NCBI GenBank assembly: GCA_958295665.1
Contig: OY282558.1
Location: forward strand, 312,390,092 to 312,454,091
Direction: 5' to 3'
DNA: 64,000 nucleotides
Origin: Tipula vernalis
Taxonomy: Eukaryota > Arthropoda > Insecta > Diptera > Tipulidae
Shown here: positions 59,294 to 64,000 of the stretch, one piece after another
Position numbering within the stretch: position 1 is the first letter of the stretch
Layout of the letters: each line of letters opens with the position of its first letter
Program-made: the position numbers and the translations under genes
The notes under the pieces: model-generated
What the model was told of the DNA's origin: nothing
The model's input: only the letters and a program-made list of their open reading frames with translations
The model's database searches: none

Positions 59294-62200
59294 TTCACGA
59301 AGTATATACAATGTTCAGCTTTAGCAAAAATACATTAGATCTGGAATGAAATAGTGAAAAAAAACGTAATGTGATTATAATGTACTATTTAAACTGTCTG
59401 TGTATTTTATATGAATACTAAGTATAAGGAGCAAAAATTTTAAATGGTTTGGTCACACGAATAGAATATTATGAATATTACGATGGAGACACCGAAAAAA
59501 TAAACTTAATTCCATTGAACTCTATAATAACAATAAGAGAAACAAGTGTGTGATTTGGATCTCGATTTTTTTTTTTTGTGTGTCTGTATATATTTTATAA
59601 AGCAGCATATACGTTTATATATGCTAACTTGTCGATATTATGATTATCCTGTTGTTGTTTGTGAACAACATAATGTATATATGTATACAAAAAAAAACGG
59701 CGAACGGATGTATTTCGAGGGAGAAAAAGAGTGTATATACGGTTATACATATAATTTTTAAAAAGATTTTTTTTTCGGTATATTCTAAAATAATAAAAAA
59801 GGACAAAGAGGATAACATGAAGATAATATTATAAAATTCTAAATATTAAGGTTAAAACTAGAAGAATAAAAATGTTAAAGATACTGGTGTTGCTGCTATA
59901 AAAGCAGATAAAGGGAACAAAAATGAAAATCTTTAAAAAAAAAAAAAAAAAAATGCTCATCTTCGTGTTTAATCAATTTTCTTCTTTGATTTCCAAAATC
60001 GAATAGATTTTCTATATATTAAATACATTACACGCAATAATGCCTTTTTGACATTCAACTTCAACTCGAACAAATATAAAAAAAAAGTCTCTCCACAATA
60101 AAAACTCATATGTAAGACGAAATGAAAAGGCGGAGGTGTGCGCTATATTATGCGAAACTAACCTTCTTTCAAAATTTATACATGTGTATAGAGTTTTTTT
60201 ATTTTTTTTATAACACCATAGAGTCAAATATTTATTTCTAATTTTAATTTTTAATTAAAAACTTGGTGTCTTTTTGTTTGGCGTATTTTATATTAACCAA
60301 ATATGTTAGGAAAAACAACAAATATATACATATTCAAGAACTTGTGTTTCTTATTTTGTCTGCATCGATTTTCAATTTTAGAATGTTTATAAGATTGTAT
60401 TTGTATGCGAGACATACACAAATGTGTATGTATGTATATATAGCAAGCAAAAAATAAAATAATAATATTACAATAAAAAACTTAAAATTATGACTAGGGT
60501 TGAATATATTCCAAAAATAAAAACTAACCTTCTACTCATAACAATATAACGATCATATTTATAATAATCATAATGTATATACTATTTTAGGGGTTACATG
60601 AACAAAAAAAAACAACAAAAAAATCACTTTTGGTGTACACAAACAATTTTTTATTTCACATTAAAAATCATAATCATTAATAATAAATTTATAAATACAA
60701 CAACAAAATATTTAAAATAAAATTAAACAAAAAAAAAAATATTTTGAGTTCTTTTTATTTCTGTTCTCGTCAAACACTAATTCAATACTATTTTTTTATT
60801 TTGACAGTAGTTTTTATCTTCTCTCAAACTTGATTTTTTTATTTATTTTTTGTTCTTGTGTGTTTCGTTTTCTTGTATACAAAAATATAATTCCTCTCAT
60901 TTTATTAAACAAAAAAAATAAAATAAAAAAAAAATAAAATTAAAATTAAAAATAAATAAACAACAAAATAAATTAAAAATTTTTGGTGTATATAAAGTTA
61001 AAAATGAACTTACATATGTGTTTCATCCTTTTGAATTTTTTTCATTATTTATTGTTATTATTATTACGATTATTTTTCACTTTGCAAAAATATATAAAAC
61101 ACTTTGTTTTTCTAAAAATATAAAAAAATAAAATAAAATAATTTTTCCAATTTATATAAATTTTCTTTTACTGGTTTTTCTTTTCTTTTTTTTTTTTTTT
61201 GAGATGTTTTCGTTACAACGTTTACCGACGCTTTGATGGAAAATTTGATATTCAAGTAATAAGGCGCCGTGACGCTTTTATTTTTCATATATCCAGAAAA
61301 ACTCTCCAAAAAATAAAAAAAAAAAAATAAAAATGTTTCAAGTATATAAGGAATATATTTACATACACAAACAAAAAAACATAAAAAATATATTTTCATT
61401 CTGTTTAAATGTATTCGTGAGCTATTATATACTTTTTCGTATTGGAATGGTTTCTATGTGCTCAAGTAGAAGAAAAAGCTCTCCAACTACAAACACAGTA
61501 GATTTTCCATTTTTATGATTTTTTAAGGAGAAAAGGCGTGAGACAGAAATAATACATATATGTATATATATATGTATACCGGTGAACTAGTGTTGGTGTA
61601 AATAAAATAAAATTTATGTAGTATATTATATACTAATTTTGGTTCTCTCTCTTTCTAATATAAATTTCTCATGCATATGAATCGCAATGAAATTAAATAA
61701 AATCTATACACAAAAAAAAAAAAAAATAAAAAATAAAAATAAAAACGGTAGATAGGCGAATGTTAGAATTTTTTGACGATGATTGTTTGTAAAATGAAAA
61801 TTAGAAGGGTGTGAAAGGAGGGAGAGTTATGGAAAATACTAGAGCTGTACAAAATTGTGTATGGCTGATAAATATTTTTTTTTTTTTTTAACAAAAAGCA
61901 ATTTGTCTGACTTGATTATTAATCAACAATATTTGTTATACGTATGTGTGCGTGTATACATGTCTATCAATCATTTAACACACATAACATTTTAAAATGT
62001 ATAATTTCCATATTGATTTCCTCCACACTCGACATACATACATCGTATAACTCTAGCTAAATACGTTTTGTTACTTACTATTCACAACTTATTTTTTGTT
62101 TTACCGTTTTCTGTGTGTATATTATATAGAGACGTACATATTCATCAACACATCAAAAACAGCAACATGAAAAACGAAATGTAAAAGAGAAAAACCAAAA

Positions 62201-62670
62201 AAAAAAAAAAAAACGCAAGTATGTAAAGAAGAAAAAATGATGAATGAATTTTCCCCAACAACAAAGAATTTATATAAATATAAAAATACACAGAAAAAAA
62301 AAAAAAAAATAATGCTGAAATGGTTTTCGTCTCACCAACAAAAACCAAAAAAAAAATTACAAACCATTTCCTTCCGACAAATTGTAATAACAATAATAAT
62401 AACAGAATTTTTTTTTTGTTTTTTATTCGCATATTAAAATTCCTTTATTTTCCATTTTTTTTTTTTTTTTTTTTTTCGTTCTTTTGAGGTTGATGATTTA
62501 AAACTTATAATTATTAACGTGTGTTTCATTTTTGACAAATACTCTTAATCGTAATTTTGTATACAAGTATATGACCTTGAACCTGAATACTATAAATTTA
62601 ATGAACTATTAATGTGTACTGTCATATTTTACTTTGATGTATGATTAAATATCACATCATTGTTTCGTGT

Positions 62671-62701
<31 letters not shown>

Positions 62702-63419
62702 CAAGCCAGACTAATTAATTTAGACTGTCGAGGGTAGAGCCAGACTATATACATACATACATGTATAGAAGACAAACAAAATTGGGAATTTATTTTCCGA
62801 ATTAATTTGGAATTGATAAGATAATTTTTTCGTTTTTTTCTTTTTTTGCTTTTGTTAAACTGCTTTAAATTTGATTTCCGTTTTTTGTTGTTTGTTTGAA
62901 TTAAGAAATTTTATAGTTTTATTTAAATTTTAAAAATTATTATGGAAGTGTGCAAAATAAATGTATTTTTTTTTTATCTTCTATGTGCACAACATATAGT
63001 TTGTACGTGGTTCAAGTGTATATGATTTATATTTTTAGGGTGTTTTTATCGTGAGATATTTTTTCGTGCAAATATTTTATTTTTGGTGCGGTACGTTTTG
63101 ATGATAATTTATTTTGTTTTCGGTAATTAATTGTCTGTAATGGTAAACAAATGATTTTTGCAGATTTAACATTTTTTAAAACAGAAACCACCAGATAATG
63201 AGATTTTTAACAAAAAAATTTGTATATTTTAGAAGTCTAAATTTAGTAGCTATATCATTTATAATTGCAATTGTTTTTAAATTAACTCTAAATACGTTCT
63301 AAAATTTAACATTTATAAAAAAAACAAATTTGTAAATTTCAATTATTCTGTTTAAAATTGCACAGAAAATTACAACTATTTCTTAAATATAATATTACTT
63401 AATGGATATGAAGTTTTCC
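59294..63419. other. AT-rich non-coding DNA with long homopolymers
   Basis: Dense A and T runs, including about 33 T at 62668-62700. All open frames here are Lys/Phe/Ile/Tyr-rich products of these runs. It could be a long UTR or intron of a host gene, but no splice-site pattern or poly(A) site stands out among the many AATAAA words. Confidence 0.5.
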
Positions 63420-63429
63420 ACGGGTGTGA

Positions 63430-63511
63430 ATGGGGGGGGGGGGGGGTAGTTTTTCCCAAAATTCCCATTTTTATTGGGTGTGAAGTTTTTCCCAAAATTC
63501 CCATTTTTATT
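63430..63511. repeat. Poly-G run and 36 bp tandem duplication
   Basis: About 16 G at 63431-63446, then AGTTTTTCCCAAAATTCCC followed by ATTTTTATT occurs twice with a period of 36 bp (from about 63449 and 63485). Confidence 0.8.
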
Positions 63512-63790
63512 AATGTGTTAGTTTCACACTGTTAAATTGAATTCCAATTTGAAAAAATCTAGATTCCTATTAAAATATTTAGTACTAAAAATGTAATTTT
63601 ATTAAAAAATAGAAAAGATTCAAATTATAAATCAAGAATAAAAATTATTCCTGAATAAAAATTATTTCTGAATTCGGGAATTTAGTCAGCTAATTTATTA
63701 ACTAAATAAATGAACCGTTAGTATTTATGCCAAAATTGCGATTTGAAGATTAAAAGGTGGCAGAAATTTATTTCTGGGGACAGGGAATTC

Positions 63791-63897
63791 ATCTTCAACT
63801 TGATGGATGGAGAATATATTCAGATTTCACGTGGAGAACCTGAGTCCAAATCTTCAACTTGATGGATAGAGAATATATTTAGATGTCATGCGAACTA
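63791..63897. repeat. 59 bp period tandem duplication
   Basis: ATCTTCAACTTGATGGAT at 63791 and again at 63850, each followed by GAGAATATATT(C/T)AGAT. GAGTCCAAAT and GAGCCCAAAT continue the pattern, suggesting a third partial unit after 63907. Confidence 0.8.
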
Positions 63898-64000
63898 TAA
63901 GAAACTGAGCCCAAATCTGTGACAAAGGGTGTTTTGCCTTTATCAATATCAGTCAAAACGCAATTTAAAATTCGAAGATTAAATCGAAACACATTTATTT

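Noticed and set aside
59546..62437. Many open frames of 60-95 codons on both strands
   Set aside because: Composition is Lys/Phe/Tyr/Ile runs from A and T homopolymers; no domain signatures.

Overview
The window looks like nuclear DNA of an arthropod, most likely an insect. It is very AT-rich, has long homopolymer runs and an (AT)n microsatellite, shows no operon-like layout, and is crowded with insect-type transposable elements: Jockey/CR1-group and R1/LOA-like LINEs, Ty3/gypsy, Penelope, Tc1/mariner, piggyBac, Helitron and a PHIS/ISL2EU-like DNA transposon. I found no intact host gene, rRNA or tRNA. Almost every recognisable coding stretch is a transposon relic broken by stops, frameshifts or deletions. 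The species cannot be named from this sequence.

Layout. 0.3-2.2 kb: scraps of LINE ORF1, LINE RT and a Penelope GIY-YIG endonuclease. 2.3-9.4 kb: one degenerate LINE whose reverse transcriptase is split by a ~4.1 kb Ty3/gypsy insertion (4031-8106) that is itself internally inverted. 9.67-14.31 kb: a ~4.6 kb DNA transposon with long (~640 bp) mosaic terminal inverted repeats and a dead DDE transposase ending in a SWIM-like Cys/His motif. 17.3-23.5 kb: three minus-strand pieces of R1/LOA-like LINEs; the largest keeps EN, RT, RNase H and a CCHC tail. 24.5-27.9 kb: a tail-to-tail pair of Jockey-like fragments, a strand-biased CAACTCAA-type repeat and another RT relic. 30.4-31.5 kb: (AT)n, a truncated Tc1 element and a LINE tail.

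31.5-42 kb is mostly non-coding. It holds a candidate hammerhead ribozyme fold (34987-35062) inside a small inverted-repeat unit, a mariner relic and a CCHC scrap. 43.2-46.2 kb: a minus-strand Helitron with a recognisable 3' terminus, but the first histidine of its HUH motif is replaced by Arg. 46.5-53.7 kb: MITEs, including a piggyBac-type one with TTAA ends, a decayed piggyBac transposase and three blocks of degenerate CTCGA-rich repeats. 53.78-54.86 kb: an unclassified 1.08 kb element with perfect 20 bp TIRs and a 3 bp target duplication. 55.28-57.49 kb: a piggyBac copy with both TTAA ends but a damaged transposase. 57.5-64 kb: AT-rich DNA with homopolymers, one hairpin and short tandem duplications.

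These elements do not form a pathway. The window is best read as a nested transposon graveyard in intergenic or intronic DNA. The observations I would check first are the hammerhead-like fold, the inverted gypsy copy, the mosaic-TIR transposon and the unclassified 1.08 kb element. All homology calls come from motif recognition by eye; no database search was run.
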